Under the pieces are notes generated by a model. That model saw only the letters and a list, made by a program, of their open reading frames with translations. It was not told where the DNA came from and made no database searches. The position numbers were made by a program, and so were the translations under genes. Shown piece by piece: positions 15,590 to 25,297 of a DNA stretch of 64,000 bases (position 1 is the stretch's first letter; every line of letters starts with the position of its first letter). The stretch is from JAWPMT01 sp965601475 (lineage in GTDB: Bacteria > Bacteroidota > Bacteroidia > Cytophagales > Cyclobacteriaceae). Location of the stretch: assembly GCA_965601475.1 (NCBI GenBank), contig OZ271832.1, forward strand, positions 5,270,001-5,334,000. Direction: 5' to 3'.

Positions 15590-18016
15590 ATGGGGTTGAG
15601 CTGGACATTTTTTATGAGAAGATTGGTCAGGTACAGCAGGTATTATGCGACCAACTTATTTGGACTGACGATTGCTTTTGGCACGCTAATGCTGATCTTT
15701 CAATTTGTATCCTTCGAACTAAGCTATGATAAGGGCTGGTCCAAGGATATATACCGCGTCATTCATTCCAAATACCTTGGCGAGGAAAGGACGCATTACA
15801 GTCCGGTGACCTATTCCGCCGTGGGTCCGGCGATGGCGGCGGATTTGCCGGAGATACTTCAGCAGTCGAGGTACTTTCCATTTGGCAATGCAGTAGCCAA
15901 TTATCAGGGAAATGCCATAAACATCAACCGATGCACGGCAGTTGAGGCCAGCTTCTTTGACATGTTTGACATGAAGTTCATTGCCGGGGATCCTGAATTG
16001 AGTTTTGACGGTCCCAATGAAATCATCCTCACCAGGACCACAGCCATTGGCTTGTTTGGTGACCTGGAATCCTTTGACACGATCATAGATACCAGGGTGA
16101 AATTGGATAATGAGGCTGACCCCTACATTGTCAAGGGGGTTGTGGAGCCGCTACCCATCAACGCCCATCTCGATTATGACTTGTTTCTTTCCTACACATG
16201 TATCATCGATAGATGGCAGTTTCGTGAAGCGCATTTCGATTGGAATATCCTGGATTTCAGGCACTATATGGAAGTAGCTCCTGGCACTGATTTGGACCTT
16301 TTGGGTGAAAAAATTGCCAGCTTCCGGGACAATTATGTCGATCCCATCCCCGGTGAGACCGAGCGGTTCGAGTTGCAGCACGTTGAAGACATCTACCTGG
16401 GCGATACGAGCCTGCAATATGACGTAGCCAAAGGCGATCGGGAATTGATATACATGCTCTTGCTCATTGGATTGGTGCTCTTCATTATCAGTTGGGTCAA
16501 CTACATCAATTTGAGCGGTGCACTATCCATAGAGCAGGCTAAGACCACTGGATTGCAAAGAATTTTGGGAGCAAGGCCCTCCTTCATCTCCACACAGCTC
16601 GCCATGGATGCGCTGATAACAATGGCCATGGCCCTGGTAATGGGGTTTGTTCTGGCTTCAATGGCGACAATCGCTTTGAAGGAGTTGGATTTCAGCATCT
16701 ACAGCTGGGCGGAACTCTGGCGTATGAAGGCCATCCACCAATCACTGTTAATTGTCATGATGATGGTCATACTTTATCACTGCTTGCTGGCGTGGGGGAT
16801 CCTTGACCTATCAAGCAGGAAGAACCGTCTGGCGGAAGTGATTAGGTTAAAGGGAGCCAGTAAGCCTGGTGGCAAGCGAAACCTGGGTAAGATCTTATTG
16901 GGCTTCCAATTTACACTCTCCATCGTTGCCATGGTGCTGGGGGTCATTGTATATCGGCAACATCAGCACCTGGTTGAGGCACCGCTCGGCCTGGAATTGG
17001 ATGATCGGTGGGTCATCAGCCAACCCAAATTGACCCCTACAGACAGCACCTTCATTCCCAGGCTTGCCGGATTTAAGGCAGCTTTGGAATCAAGGGCCGG
17101 TATCTCGAAGGTCACGTCCAACCAACGTACACCTGGCCAGCAGCTTCAGATAGCACATGATGCCCGTTTCAAAGGCGAGACCTATGCATTCGGGTACATT
17201 GGTGTTGATGAACGTTACCTGGACGCTTACAGCTTGCCATTACTGGCAGGAAGGAATTTTCGCAGGGGTGAGGTAGGTACCCGATTTGACGAGGTGAGTC
17301 AGGTCATCATCAACCGCAGAGCCCTGAGGGCACTGGGCATCTCCCAACCTTCAATGGCGATCGGACAGCATATTGATCTGATGGGCAGGTCCAAAGAAAT
17401 CGTGGGGGTTATCGAGAATTTTCGGCAGCGCTCACTGGAGCATGACTATGCACCTATTGCACTGATCCCAGCTATCAGTTCCAACTTTCAGATCGCTTTT
17501 CATACCTCATCTGCGCCAACAGCATTCATAGATCATGTACGAGCAAACTATGAGCTTTTCTTTCCAGGCAATTCCTTCCATTACCGAGACCTGCAAGCGG
17601 AATATTTCGAAGCTTATGATCGCATACAAGCGGGAAATCAAGCATTGGCATTGTTCTGTCTGATTGCCATATTGCTGTCGGTACTGGGTATGATCTCGCT
17701 GGCTACACTGGATCTCTTATCGCGTTTCAAGGAGTTTGGCATTCGCAAAGTACTGGGAGCAACAAGTCTCAGCATTTACCTACGCGTATTCAGGAACTAT
17801 GGGCGATATATCTTCATTGCTGCCACGCTTGGTACCCCCATTGCTGTCTATCTGTCTTTGCGCTGGCTACAGGGTTTTGAATCACGCATCGGACTTCATC
17901 CGCTCGATTTTCTGGTACCCATCATGTTCCTGGCTATGCTGGTCATAGGGGCCTTGTATATTATTAGCCGTAGGGCAGTACATCAAAATCCTGTCGATTC
18001 GCTGCGCACAGAGTGA
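15590..18016 (+). CDS. FtsX/MacB-type ABC transporter permease (orphan, duplicated core)
   Basis: The 808-residue protein has the layout of Bacteroidota orphan permeases: an N-terminal helix (about 22-42), a periplasmic MacB-like domain, three helices of a first FtsX core (about 280-395), a second MacB-like domain and a second FtsX core (about 685-795) ending HQNPVDSLRTE. The motif EFGIRKVLGATSLSI marks the second core. Such proteins act with a separate ATPase in export or mechanotransmission, but no ATP-binding gene is nearby. A second ATG at 15614 is an alternative start. The N-terminal copy is less conserved (TTGLQRILGARPSF). A similar permease follows 39 bases downstream. Confidence 0.9.
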   Translation: MGLSWTFFMRRLVRYSRYYATNLFGLTIAFGTLMLIFQFVSFELSYDKGWSKDIYRVIHSKYLGEERTHYSPVTYSAVGPAMAADLPEILQQSRYFPFGNAVANYQGNAININRCTAVEASFFDMFDMKFIAGDPELSFDGPNEIILTRTTAIGLFGDLESFDTIIDTRVKLDNEADPYIVKGVVEPLPINAHLDYDLFLSYTCIIDRWQFREAHFDWNILDFRHYMEVAPGTDLDLLGEKIASFRDNYVDPIPGETERFELQHVEDIYLGDTSLQYDVAKGDRELIYMLLLIGLVLFIISWVNYINLSGALSIEQAKTTGLQRILGARPSFISTQLAMDALITMAMALVMGFVLASMATIALKELDFSIYSWAELWRMKAIHQSLLIVMMMVILYHCLLAWGILDLSSRKNRLAEVIRLKGASKPGGKRNLGKILLGFQFTLSIVAMVLGVIVYRQHQHLVEAPLGLELDDRWVISQPKLTPTDSTFIPRLAGFKAALESRAGISKVTSNQRTPGQQLQIAHDARFKGETYAFGYIGVDERYLDAYSLPLLAGRNFRRGEVGTRFDEVSQVIINRRALRALGISQPSMAIGQHIDLMGRSKEIVGVIENFRQRSLEHDYAPIALIPAISSNFQIAFHTSSAPTAFIDHVRANYELFFPGNSFHYRDLQAEYFEAYDRIQAGNQALALFCLIAILLSVLGMISLATLDLLSRFKEFGIRKVLGATSLSIYLRVFRNYGRYIFIAATLGTPIAVYLSLRWLQGFESRIGLHPLDFLVPIMFLAMLVIGALYIISRRAVHQNPVDSLRTE

Positions 18017-18055
18017 TCAACACCTTGAGCATTTGCACCATTAAGAATTCCCTCT

Positions 18056-20491
18056 ATGTTTAAGAATCTGTTTCTTGCCAATTGGCGGAGCCTGCTGAAG
18101 GACAGCACATTTACCCTCATTAATCTGACCGGCCTGACCATCGGTTTGGCCTCGTTTCTGCTCATTTTCATTTATGTGAGAGGAGAATTGAGCTACGATA
18201 CTTTTCACGACAAACATGATCGCATATTCCGACTCAAGTACCACATCAACGACTTGCAACTGGCTCGGATACCGCCGGTTTTGCAGGAAAACCTTGAGGA
18301 TTACTTCCCTGAAATTACTACCAGTGCCAAGGTCTATAGCCGATCGGCAAGCGTCAAATCGGTCTATGGAGGCACAGAGAAGCAATTCGAAGAAACCAAT
18401 GTACTTTTTTCGGATCCCGAAATCCTGGATATCATGGATGTCAATGTCGTGTCAGGTCAACGGGATAAGCTGCTGCGGGATGACTTCACTATGATTATCA
18501 GTGAGGAGATGGCAACAAAGTATTTTGGCGACAATGAAGCGGTGGGCAATACGCTTTATGTCGAAGGTAAACCCTTCCAGGTGATGGCCGTGGCACGGGA
18601 TTTTCCTGTAAACAGCCATATCCACTTTGCGATGATCCTGCCTTTTGAAAATATGTATGATGTGGAAACGCCTGGGGTGCAGGAGCGCTTGCGCCGAAAT
18701 CTAGCACGCAATTGGCTGATCTCCCACTCACATGTCTATGTCTTGTTGGCAGAAGGGGCCGATGCCGGTAGGGTCAATAGTCGGTTCGAAAATTTCATTC
18801 AGGAGAAAATGCCTGATATTTTCAAGCGAGACCAGTCATTTGAGCTGCAGGCACTGGCTGATATCCATTTGGATGAAGAAGTGCAAGCACAGCCCGAACC
18901 ACCTAGCAATGCCCAATTCGTGTATATTCTCTTGATGGTGGGGACACTGAGTCTGCTGATTTCTTGCATCAATTTCATCAACCTATCTACAGCTCGGGCT
19001 TTCCAGAAAACCAAGGAGATTGGTGTGCGCAAAGTACTTGGCGTAAGGAAACGATGGCTTGTGTTTCAGCTACTGGGTGAGTCGTTTTTCGTAGTCCTTC
19101 TGAGTTTGTTGTTGGCGGTGGCTGCAGCCATGATATTGCTACCAACCCTCGAGGAGGTGATGGATCGTACGATTCCAATCCGGATTTTGTACGATCCGGA
19201 GACCATCCTCATTTACATGGGGCTATGGTTGACTGTCGGTGTGTTGGCGGGTCTTTATCCGTCAGTTTTCGCTACGAATCTTATTTCAGAAAAGGATCTT
19301 AGAAATAATCCCATGATTTCACGGAGAAGAGGTTTTTCTTTCAGATCCTCTCTGATTACCACGCAGTTTGCGATTTCTATAACGCTGATCACTTTGAGTC
19401 TTGTGGTGTTCTATCAGCTGGATATGCTGCGGAGCAAGCCCTTGGGATACAATCAGGAGGCTATACTCACTGTCCCGATTCGAAGCCAGAATACCAACAA
19501 CGTCTTCGGTGGATTGAATGAGGGCGATGAAGCCCGAATAGCCACGTTCGAGACTAAGTTATCTTCCATCCCCGGGGTCAAGGGAAGCACATTGTCTTCA
19601 CTATTACCTGGTTTTGGTATGACGAATCAGATCATCATCCCGGAAGGGTATGATGAGAATGCTAATATGTTTTCTCCGGTCTTGTCCATAGACTACGATT
19701 TCCTGGAGGTTTATGAAATGGAGCTACTTGCGGGCAGAGCACTTTCGGAGGAGTTTGAAAGCACCATTTCCTCCCTGATTATCAATGAGACCGCACTTAG
19801 TGCGTGGAACTTCGGCAAACCCGAGGAGGCCCTGGGAAAATCCATTACTATCGGTGGTCGAGAGGGGAAAGTGGTAGGTGTGGTCCGGGACTTTCACTTT
19901 CTGCCGTTGACCCAACCCATAGCTACGCTCATCCTGGAGCGTGTTTTTCCAACACTGACGGTGTTTTCAATCAAGCTGGAGACCAATGACTTGCCGGACG
20001 CAGTGAAGGCCATCGAGGATACCTGGAAGCAAAGTTTCCCGGACCAGACTTTTGATTTTCGGTTTCTCGATGAGCGACTGGAAGGGGTGTATGACGACGA
20101 TGAGCGACTGGGCAACCTCATTGGCTTTTTTGCTATCGTAGCCATCTTGCTTTCATGCCTGGGAGCCTATGGCCTCCTGGTCTACATTGTGTCACGCAAG
20201 ATGAAGGAGCTTGCCATAAGGAAAGTCCTCGGTTCGACGGTTACCAGCATTGTGTTTTTGCTCTCTCGAAAGTTCATGCTACTGATTGGTATTGCATTCA
20301 TCATTGCCACACCCGTTTCATTTTGGATGGGGGATAAATGGTTGGATGATTTCTCTTTCAGGATCGAAATAGCACCGTGGATGTTCGCCTTGGCGGTGCT
20401 GCTACTACTAGTACTGTTGATTTCGACGATTAGCATCCATGTATTCCGTATAGCGCGCCAAAATCCTGTGAAATCTCTTCGAATTGAATAG
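18056..20491 (+). CDS. FtsX/MacB-type ABC transporter permease (orphan, duplicated core)
   Basis: This 811-residue permease starts in the usual way for the family (MFKNLFLANWRSLLKDSTFT, then LINLTGLTIGLAS). It has two MacB-like periplasmic domains and two FtsX cores, marked by TKEIGVRKVLGVRKRWLV near 320 and MKELAIRKVLGSTVTSI near 720, and ends RQNPVKSLRIE. Both cores are well conserved, unlike the first permease. No ATPase is encoded with it. It is followed 25 bases later by an S41 peptidase, so the five genes from 14814 to 22218 probably form one transcription unit. Confidence 0.92.
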   Translation: MFKNLFLANWRSLLKDSTFTLINLTGLTIGLASFLLIFIYVRGELSYDTFHDKHDRIFRLKYHINDLQLARIPPVLQENLEDYFPEITTSAKVYSRSASVKSVYGGTEKQFEETNVLFSDPEILDIMDVNVVSGQRDKLLRDDFTMIISEEMATKYFGDNEAVGNTLYVEGKPFQVMAVARDFPVNSHIHFAMILPFENMYDVETPGVQERLRRNLARNWLISHSHVYVLLAEGADAGRVNSRFENFIQEKMPDIFKRDQSFELQALADIHLDEEVQAQPEPPSNAQFVYILLMVGTLSLLISCINFINLSTARAFQKTKEIGVRKVLGVRKRWLVFQLLGESFFVVLLSLLLAVAAAMILLPTLEEVMDRTIPIRILYDPETILIYMGLWLTVGVLAGLYPSVFATNLISEKDLRNNPMISRRRGFSFRSSLITTQFAISITLITLSLVVFYQLDMLRSKPLGYNQEAILTVPIRSQNTNNVFGGLNEGDEARIATFETKLSSIPGVKGSTLSSLLPGFGMTNQIIIPEGYDENANMFSPVLSIDYDFLEVYEMELLAGRALSEEFESTISSLIINETALSAWNFGKPEEALGKSITIGGREGKVVGVVRDFHFLPLTQPIATLILERVFPTLTVFSIKLETNDLPDAVKAIEDTWKQSFPDQTFDFRFLDERLEGVYDDDERLGNLIGFFAIVAILLSCLGAYGLLVYIVSRKMKELAIRKVLGSTVTSIVFLLSRKFMLLIGIAFIIATPVSFWMGDKWLDDFSFRIEIAPWMFALAVLLLLVLLISTISIHVFRIARQNPVKSLRIE

Positions 20492-20516
20492 TAATCAATA
20501 ACCAACTGGTTCTGGA

Positions 20517-21455
20517 ATGAAAAAAGTATTGATTGTGGTTTTTGTGGTTTTTGTGGTTTTCAGTTTCCTGGGCCACGCAAAGGCGAATGAGGCTTTTGTC
20601 AGAGCACTTGCCGGTTCCATTGCGGCGAACTATGTCTTTGAGGACAAAGGTCAGGCCATGGAGAAGATGCTTCTGGAAAATTTGCGAGCTGGGCGGTATG
20701 ATGACCTTGAAGAGGGTGATTTAGCTGAGATGCTGCACAAAGACTTGCAAACGTTCAGTGGAGACAAACATCTGGCTGTTGTTTACGAATCGCTGAATAG
20801 GGCAGGTGCGGGAGCAAGACGGGGATTGAAAAGGAAAATCCCTGAATACCAACATGGGATAGGCACAGCCAAAGAAGTGGCTCCAGGTGTTGGCTATCTG
20901 GAGATTGTTGGTTTCAGACCCGTGTCTGAGGCGCTGAGGTCGCACGTGAAGAAACAAATGACTTTTTTGGCAAATTTTGAGAAAGTGATCATCGACCTGC
21001 GAAACAATAGCGGTGGCTCACCTGGGGCGGTACAGCTGCTATGTAGCTACTTTTTCAAGGCCGATGACAACATCCATCTCAACACACTAGAAATCAGGAA
21101 TAGAGGCTTTCGCCAGGACTTCTTTGTCCTGAAAGAGGTCGATGGACCTCGCTTGCTACAACAGGAGTTGTATTTGCTTACAAGCGATTTCACATTTTCA
21201 GCCGCAGAGGAGTTTGCTTACAATCTGCAGGCACAGCAAAGGGCGGTGATTGTTGGGGAAGTCACCGGGGGAGGTGCACATCCGGTTGTTCCCTACATGT
21301 TTGATGGCGGATTTACCGCCATGATACCTGTTGGGAGGGCCATCAACCCGATCACCAAAACCAATTGGGAGGGTGTTGGCGTCAGGCCAGATCATGAAAT
21401 AGAAGAAGAAAAAGCCCTAGGCTTTGTACTATCCAAAGAATCGTTCAATGACTAA
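20517..21455 (+). CDS. S41 family peptidase (tail-specific/IRBP type)
   Basis: The protein has 312 residues with a signal peptide (MKKVLIVVFVVFVVFSFLGHAKA). An N-terminal helical domain precedes the S41 catalytic domain, which shows VIIDLRNNSGGSPGAV and, near residue 228, TSDFTFSAAEEFAYNLQ with the nucleophile Ser followed by Ala-Ala-Glu, then GEVTGGGAHP. This is the IRBP-like S41 branch found in Bacteroidota, usually without a PDZ domain, as here. It should cleave extended peptides in the periplasm. Its last eight bases overlap the next gene (lipoprotein), indicating coupling. The substrate is unknown; association with FtsX permeases is suggestive of cargo processing. Confidence 0.88.
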   Translation: MKKVLIVVFVVFVVFSFLGHAKANEAFVRALAGSIAANYVFEDKGQAMEKMLLENLRAGRYDDLEEGDLAEMLHKDLQTFSGDKHLAVVYESLNRAGAGARRGLKRKIPEYQHGIGTAKEVAPGVGYLEIVGFRPVSEALRSHVKKQMTFLANFEKVIIDLRNNSGGSPGAVQLLCSYFFKADDNIHLNTLEIRNRGFRQDFFVLKEVDGPRLLQQELYLLTSDFTFSAAEEFAYNLQAQQRAVIVGEVTGGGAHPVVPYMFDGGFTAMIPVGRAINPITKTNWEGVGVRPDHEIEEEKALGFVLSKESFND

Positions 21456-22218
21456 TCGAATACGTTCATTCCGTTTTGGCTCCATCCTGCTGGTACTGAT
21501 GGTGGTGGCCAGTTGTTCAAGGCCAGTCTCGTCCGATATCAAGTCAACCGAAGATTTGATAGAGGTCCTGAAGCAAAAGCCCGGGAGCGATGTCGAGTCC
21601 TACACTTTTGTGCAAGAGACCATTCGCTATGACACCCTTGGCAATCCCAGGGACACAAGTACCTGGTACGAGGCAGTGGCCTATCCCGATAGATTCAGAA
21701 TTGATATTCGCCAATGGGATAGTGGCAATACGGCGATTTTCAGGTACGATTCATGCTACCGATTTCGAGATCATCTTTTGGATACGACCTACCACTCGCC
21801 GCAGGCATTTCTGTTCCTGGAAAGCGGTTTCAGTGGATACAACACCTTGGAGGAAGTCTTGGGTCGGTTTGAGGAGTTGGGTTATGATCCCGATGAATTT
21901 TATGATCTGGAGGCGCAAGGTGTTTACGTCATAGGTGGAAACCCTCATGATTTGAGTTCCCAGCAATTTTGGTTAGATAAGGAGCATTTCTATGTGATCC
22001 GCAACATCATGCTGTTGGCTGACGGTCGTAGGTTGGATGTCCGATATGATGATTTCGTGCAGCTGGGAAGTTTCTGGATCGAAACAAAGGTATCGGTGTA
22101 TGTAGAAGGCAGATTGGTGCAGTTGGAAACCTACCAGGACATTGATATCAAACCACAACTCCCAGACCAGTTTTTCGATCCGGAGAATCCTTTCCAGGGA
22201 CATTGGCATCATCCTTAA
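21448..22218 (+). CDS. Lipoprotein, possibly LolA-like fold
   Basis: The protein has 256 residues from the ATG at 21448, which lies inside the S41 gene and gives a lipoprotein signal ending VVASC. The mature part has repeated beta segments (YTFVQETIRYDTLGNPRDTS, YDSCYRFRDHLLDT) and a C-terminal VYVEGRLVQLETYQDIDI, resembling outer-membrane lipoprotein carrier/DUF-type beta sheets. I cannot name the family with certainty. It is the last gene of the 14814-22218 group, before the 41-bp repeat array. Confidence 0.65.
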   Translation: MTNRIRSFRFGSILLVLMVVASCSRPVSSDIKSTEDLIEVLKQKPGSDVESYTFVQETIRYDTLGNPRDTSTWYEAVAYPDRFRIDIRQWDSGNTAIFRYDSCYRFRDHLLDTTYHSPQAFLFLESGFSGYNTLEEVLGRFEELGYDPDEFYDLEAQGVYVIGGNPHDLSSQQFWLDKEHFYVIRNIMLLADGRRLDVRYDDFVQLGSFWIETKVSVYVEGRLVQLETYQDIDIKPQLPDQFFDPENPFQGHWHHP

Positions 22219-22280
22219 AGGTCCCGGGGTTGCAGCGTAGGGGTGACCATGATTAGCGATGAGGGAGCAGGCATGGGACA

Positions 22281-22547
22281 CCTCTGAGCTTTCGGAATCC
22301 TGCAACATGGATAAAATTCAATTCCTGCTTCCCAGGAAAGCTGTCGCACGCGTGAAACACCGTTCCTTGAGCTTACGGAAAGCCGTAACATGGATGAAAC
22401 ACCCTTCCTGAGCGTCAGGAAGCTTGTCGCATGGATGAAATGCAATTCCTGCGTGTCAGGAAAGCCGTCGCACGCGTGAAACACGTTTCCTGGATCCTAG
22501 GAACGCTCTCCCATGCATGAAACAACATTCCTGGACTGTAGGAACGT
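22281..22547. repeat. 41-bp tandem repeat array with internal inverted repeats
   Basis: About six units of 41 (one of 42) bases start at 22281, 22322, 22363, 22405, 22446 and 22487, with a partial seventh at 22528. Most units begin TTCCTG, four to six bases, then CAGGAA or TAGGAA (an inverted repeat), followed by GC-GTCGCA and G-TGAAACA. The stretch 22219-22559 lies between the converging ends of the lipoprotein gene and an AraC-type gene and holds nothing else I can see. The units differ by point changes, so the array is not recent. Confidence 0.9.
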
Positions 22548-22559
22548 CATAAGGAGCGC

Positions 22560-23561
22560 TCAGACGGCCTGCAGATGCTGACGCTTGTATTGCTTAGGCG
22601 TAAGCCCCAACTCCTTTTTGAACGCCACATAGAACGAGGAGGGTGTATTGAACCCTGCTTCAAAGGCCAGTGCTTCTATGGTGAGGTTGGCATCTTGTGG
22701 CTCCAGGAGCCTGTTCTTCACTTCATGGACCCGAAAAGAATTCACCAGCTCGGGGAAAGACTTGGCATAATGCTGATTGAGGGTCTTGGATATTTTGTAG
22801 ATAGGTTCATTGATCTCTTTCGAAAAATCACTGATGGTCAGGGAGGTCTTCCGATAAAGCCCCTGCGCTTCCAGTGCCAATTTGATTTTTTGTAAAACCG
22901 GATCATAAAAATTCGTCGTTGCCGGGCTGGCTTTACTGATAAAGAACTTCGGCTTACCCAGGAAAGCAAGGAAATTTTGGCTGACAAAAACCAGGAAAAC
23001 AACAGCGTAGGGAATTTTGAACTTGAGGTAATTCTCCATGCTCAGAAACAAATAAATGAGCGGGAAGATACCCACCAGGAAAATCATGAAGTAGCACAAT
23101 CGCTTGTACCAGCGGCTGATGTCGTTCGTCACTTCAGACTGCATCTGCCAAAGCAAATAGCCAATAACGACCACAAGGTGAAGGGAGTTGAGGTGATACT
23201 CCAGTGGGAAAGTGAAGTAGAAGACCAACCCCAATCCGGTAATCAGTCCGTTCAACCATATCGCCCTGCCTGTGACTAGGCCTTTGCTTATCAGTTCATA
23301 GCTGAGCATCAGCACCGATCCGTAAATGGGATAGAACAAGTAGGGTTGGAAGAGCACTATCTGGAAGTAGGAATAGGCATTCAGCAGTATGAAATGCAAC
23401 AAGAGCAAACTCAGGAAGGTCACATGACTCCAGAATATTTTGGATCGCTGCATTTTGAAGAGCATATAGGCCAGTTGGGCCATGATCACAAACGTCAAAA
23501 TCAGCTCCAGGCCATTCTTCAAGGAGAAAATGGACTGAAGTAGTTCTGTTGGGTAGGTCAT
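22560..23561 (-). CDS. Membrane-anchored AraC-type regulator
   Basis: The protein has 333 residues from the ATG at 23561; a GTG at 23582 is less likely. The N-terminal two thirds contain about six or seven hydrophobic helices (for example LILTFVIMAQLAYMLF and ICFFMIFLVGIFPLIYLFL-like segments), and the C-terminal 100 residues form an AraC DNA-binding domain: ISDFSKEINEPIYKISKTLN and LTIEALAFEAGFNTPSSFYV, then FKKELGLTPKQYKR. This fusion is frequent in Bacteroidota and presumably senses a membrane or periplasmic signal. It stands alone, flanked by the 41-bp repeats and, upstream, by a region without an evident partner gene. Confidence 0.88.
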   Translation of the reverse strand: MTYPTELLQSIFSLKNGLELILTFVIMAQLAYMLFKMQRSKIFWSHVTFLSLLLLHFILLNAYSYFQIVLFQPYLFYPIYGSVLMLSYELISKGLVTGRAIWLNGLITGLGLVFYFTFPLEYHLNSLHLVVVIGYLLWQMQSEVTNDISRWYKRLCYFMIFLVGIFPLIYLFLSMENYLKFKIPYAVVFLVFVSQNFLAFLGKPKFFISKASPATTNFYDPVLQKIKLALEAQGLYRKTSLTISDFSKEINEPIYKISKTLNQHYAKSFPELVNSFRVHEVKNRLLEPQDANLTIEALAFEAGFNTPSSFYVAFKKELGLTPKQYKRQHLQAV

Positions 23562-23686
23562 ATTATTTGGACGGAAAAACACCCTACCAGGGTTTTCGAC
23601 CTCTGATAACGCCCCGGATTTGCCTTGTGAATGGTAAAGAGGGAGCTGCGGAGCTTACTCAGTACGAATGAAAAGGTCCCTTTCAA

Positions 23687-24637
23687 TCATTGCGTTGAAA
23701 AAACGGGAAACCCATCGTGCTGGTCGTTCTGGGTCAACCTTTCCAATTGCTGATGGGCTCGGTCATACAGGAAAATCTCTCTGCCATCGGGAGTGTCTGC
23801 AGAGAAGGCCACCCGTCTCCCGTCCGGCGAGAAGGAAGCGACATATTGCAGGCAGATATTCCATCCCTCATCCAGGGGTAGAAATTTCCCGGACTTGATA
23901 TGGTGTTCATCCAACAATGAGTCGGCGATCAACCGACGCATATCAGTGCCGTCTGCCTTCATCACAAATAATTCAAGTCCACTCTCCCGGTCTGAGTAGA
24001 AGAGTATCTCACTGCCATCGGGCGACCATGTTGGCGCGTGATCGACATGGTTTCTACTACTCGTCAATCGGACTCGCTCACCAGTCTTGGGGTCCAGCGT
24101 GGCAATGCCCGATGTGCCCCGTTCACTGTAGCTAAAAAGGATTTGCCCGTTTGGTGAAACATCTGGATGATACTCCGCTACGCCCGGTGTATTGGTGATG
24201 GATGAGACTTTACCTGTCTCCACCGACACTTTGAATAAGTCACTACCGCCCTCACCGTACTTGAAGAAAACCACATAGCTGCCGGTTTCATCGAAGGTTG
24301 GGTCAAACTCATAAGAACCGGTCCCAAACCCTCCGGATACCAATCTCTGGGCGTTCTGTCCATCCCGATCCATGATCCAAATTCGCCAACCACCTTCCCG
24401 GTAAGATTGGAAAGTGATTTGGCGACCATCCGGCGACCAATTGGGGTAGTAGTCAGGGCGGCTTCCCGACCGGCCCAATTTGCGGACCTGGCTTCCGTCC
24501 ATGCCCATGGTATACAGATCGCCCTGCGAACCAGCGGTATTGCCCCGGTAAAATGCGATTGAAGGGTTGTCAGCCGATTGGGCGGTTGCCAGCAATGGAA
24601 GTGATGATAACAGCACCAATAGGTATTTCTTCATCAT
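23687..24637 (-). CDS. TolB-like beta-propeller protein (PD40/WD40-like repeats)
   Basis: This 316-residue secreted protein has a signal peptide (MMKKYLLVLLSSLPLLATAQ) and about five PD40 blades of the form D/Y-P-x-W-S-P-D-G-x-x-I-x-F, for example YPNWSPDGRQITFQS, HAPTWSPDGSEILFYSD and VASFSPDGRRVAFSAD. TolB-type propellers bind peptides or partner proteins in the periplasm. The ATG overlaps the stop of the upstream hydrolase gene (ATGATGA), so translation is coupled. It is homologous to the protein at 25298, and the two flank the hydrolase gene. Confidence 0.88.
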   Translation of the reverse strand: MMKKYLLVLLSSLPLLATAQSADNPSIAFYRGNTAGSQGDLYTMGMDGSQVRKLGRSGSRPDYYPNWSPDGRQITFQSYREGGWRIWIMDRDGQNAQRLVSGGFGTGSYEFDPTFDETGSYVVFFKYGEGGSDLFKVSVETGKVSSITNTPGVAEYHPDVSPNGQILFSYSERGTSGIATLDPKTGERVRLTSSRNHVDHAPTWSPDGSEILFYSDRESGLELFVMKADGTDMRRLIADSLLDEHHIKSGKFLPLDEGWNICLQYVASFSPDGRRVAFSADTPDGREIFLYDRAHQQLERLTQNDQHDGFPVFSTQ

Positions 24638-25284
24638 TTGAGTTTTTGCAGCAAATCAAAAAATGGGCGGCCTGCAAGTGCTTTGATGATATGGCCCTGG
24701 TTGGGGATGACATGCAGGCTCACGTCGAAACCATAGGCCTTCAGGTTCCGATTTGCAGCAATAGCCATTCTTTTCCAGTATCCGTCATCTTCGCCCACAA
24801 TGAGCATTACCTTCATTTCAGGGTTCTGCTCCAGGACTTTTTCATCGAAATCATTGGCGTAGCCTGGCATGCCAATCACGCCTTGCAATAGCCCTGGGGC
24901 TCTGGCGATGGCTGAAAACATGGGTACACTATTGGCTGAAAAACCAGAAACAAAGACGGATCTGACCTTGTAGTCAGCCTTCAGTTGACTGATCAGTGCC
25001 CTGAAAAATTCGGGTTTGATATTCACAATGCTTTCTACGATGATCCAGTCAAATTGCGTAGGATCATTTCCCAAATAAAGGGAGTAGTCATCACCCTCCC
25101 TTTCATAGCCGGGTACCAGGAGCAGGGGATAGTCGACCTCTGCATTGTATTGGGATGGTAGCGTCACGCGATAATCTAGCTGCTTGCCAGCCATGGTGAT
25201 GGTCCTGGAAATGGATTGACCCTTCAAGCATGGTAGGCAAGTTAGGCAGAGTAGTCCAATCAAATAGGAAACCTTCGAAAGCAT
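24634..25284 (-). CDS. Secreted alpha/beta hydrolase (esterase-like)
   Basis: This 216-residue protein has a signal peptide (MLSKVSYLIGLLCLTCLPCLKG) and an alpha/beta-hydrolase domain of small size. The nucleophile elbow is SGFSANS (Ser116), an acid is likely at Asp166 or Asp167 in GEDDGYW, and the catalytic His198 lies in NQGHII. The elbow G-F-S-A-N is close to phospholipase/carboxylesterase and PHB-depolymerase-like members. The substrate is unknown. It is sandwiched between two TolB-like propeller genes with overlaps or short gaps (4 and 13 bases), so the three act together. Confidence 0.85.
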   Translation of the reverse strand: MLSKVSYLIGLLCLTCLPCLKGQSISRTITMAGKQLDYRVTLPSQYNAEVDYPLLLVPGYEREGDDYSLYLGNDPTQFDWIIVESIVNIKPEFFRALISQLKADYKVRSVFVSGFSANSVPMFSAIARAPGLLQGVIGMPGYANDFDEKVLEQNPEMKVMLIVGEDDGYWKRMAIAANRNLKAYGFDVSLHVIPNQGHIIKALAGRPFFDLLQKLK

Positions 25285-25297
25285 TGTGATTGAATAA

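Noticed and set aside
22215..22484. 89-residue minus-strand frame in the 41-bp repeats
   Set aside because: It is a translation of the repeat units, with no start context and no recognisable fold; the array explains it.
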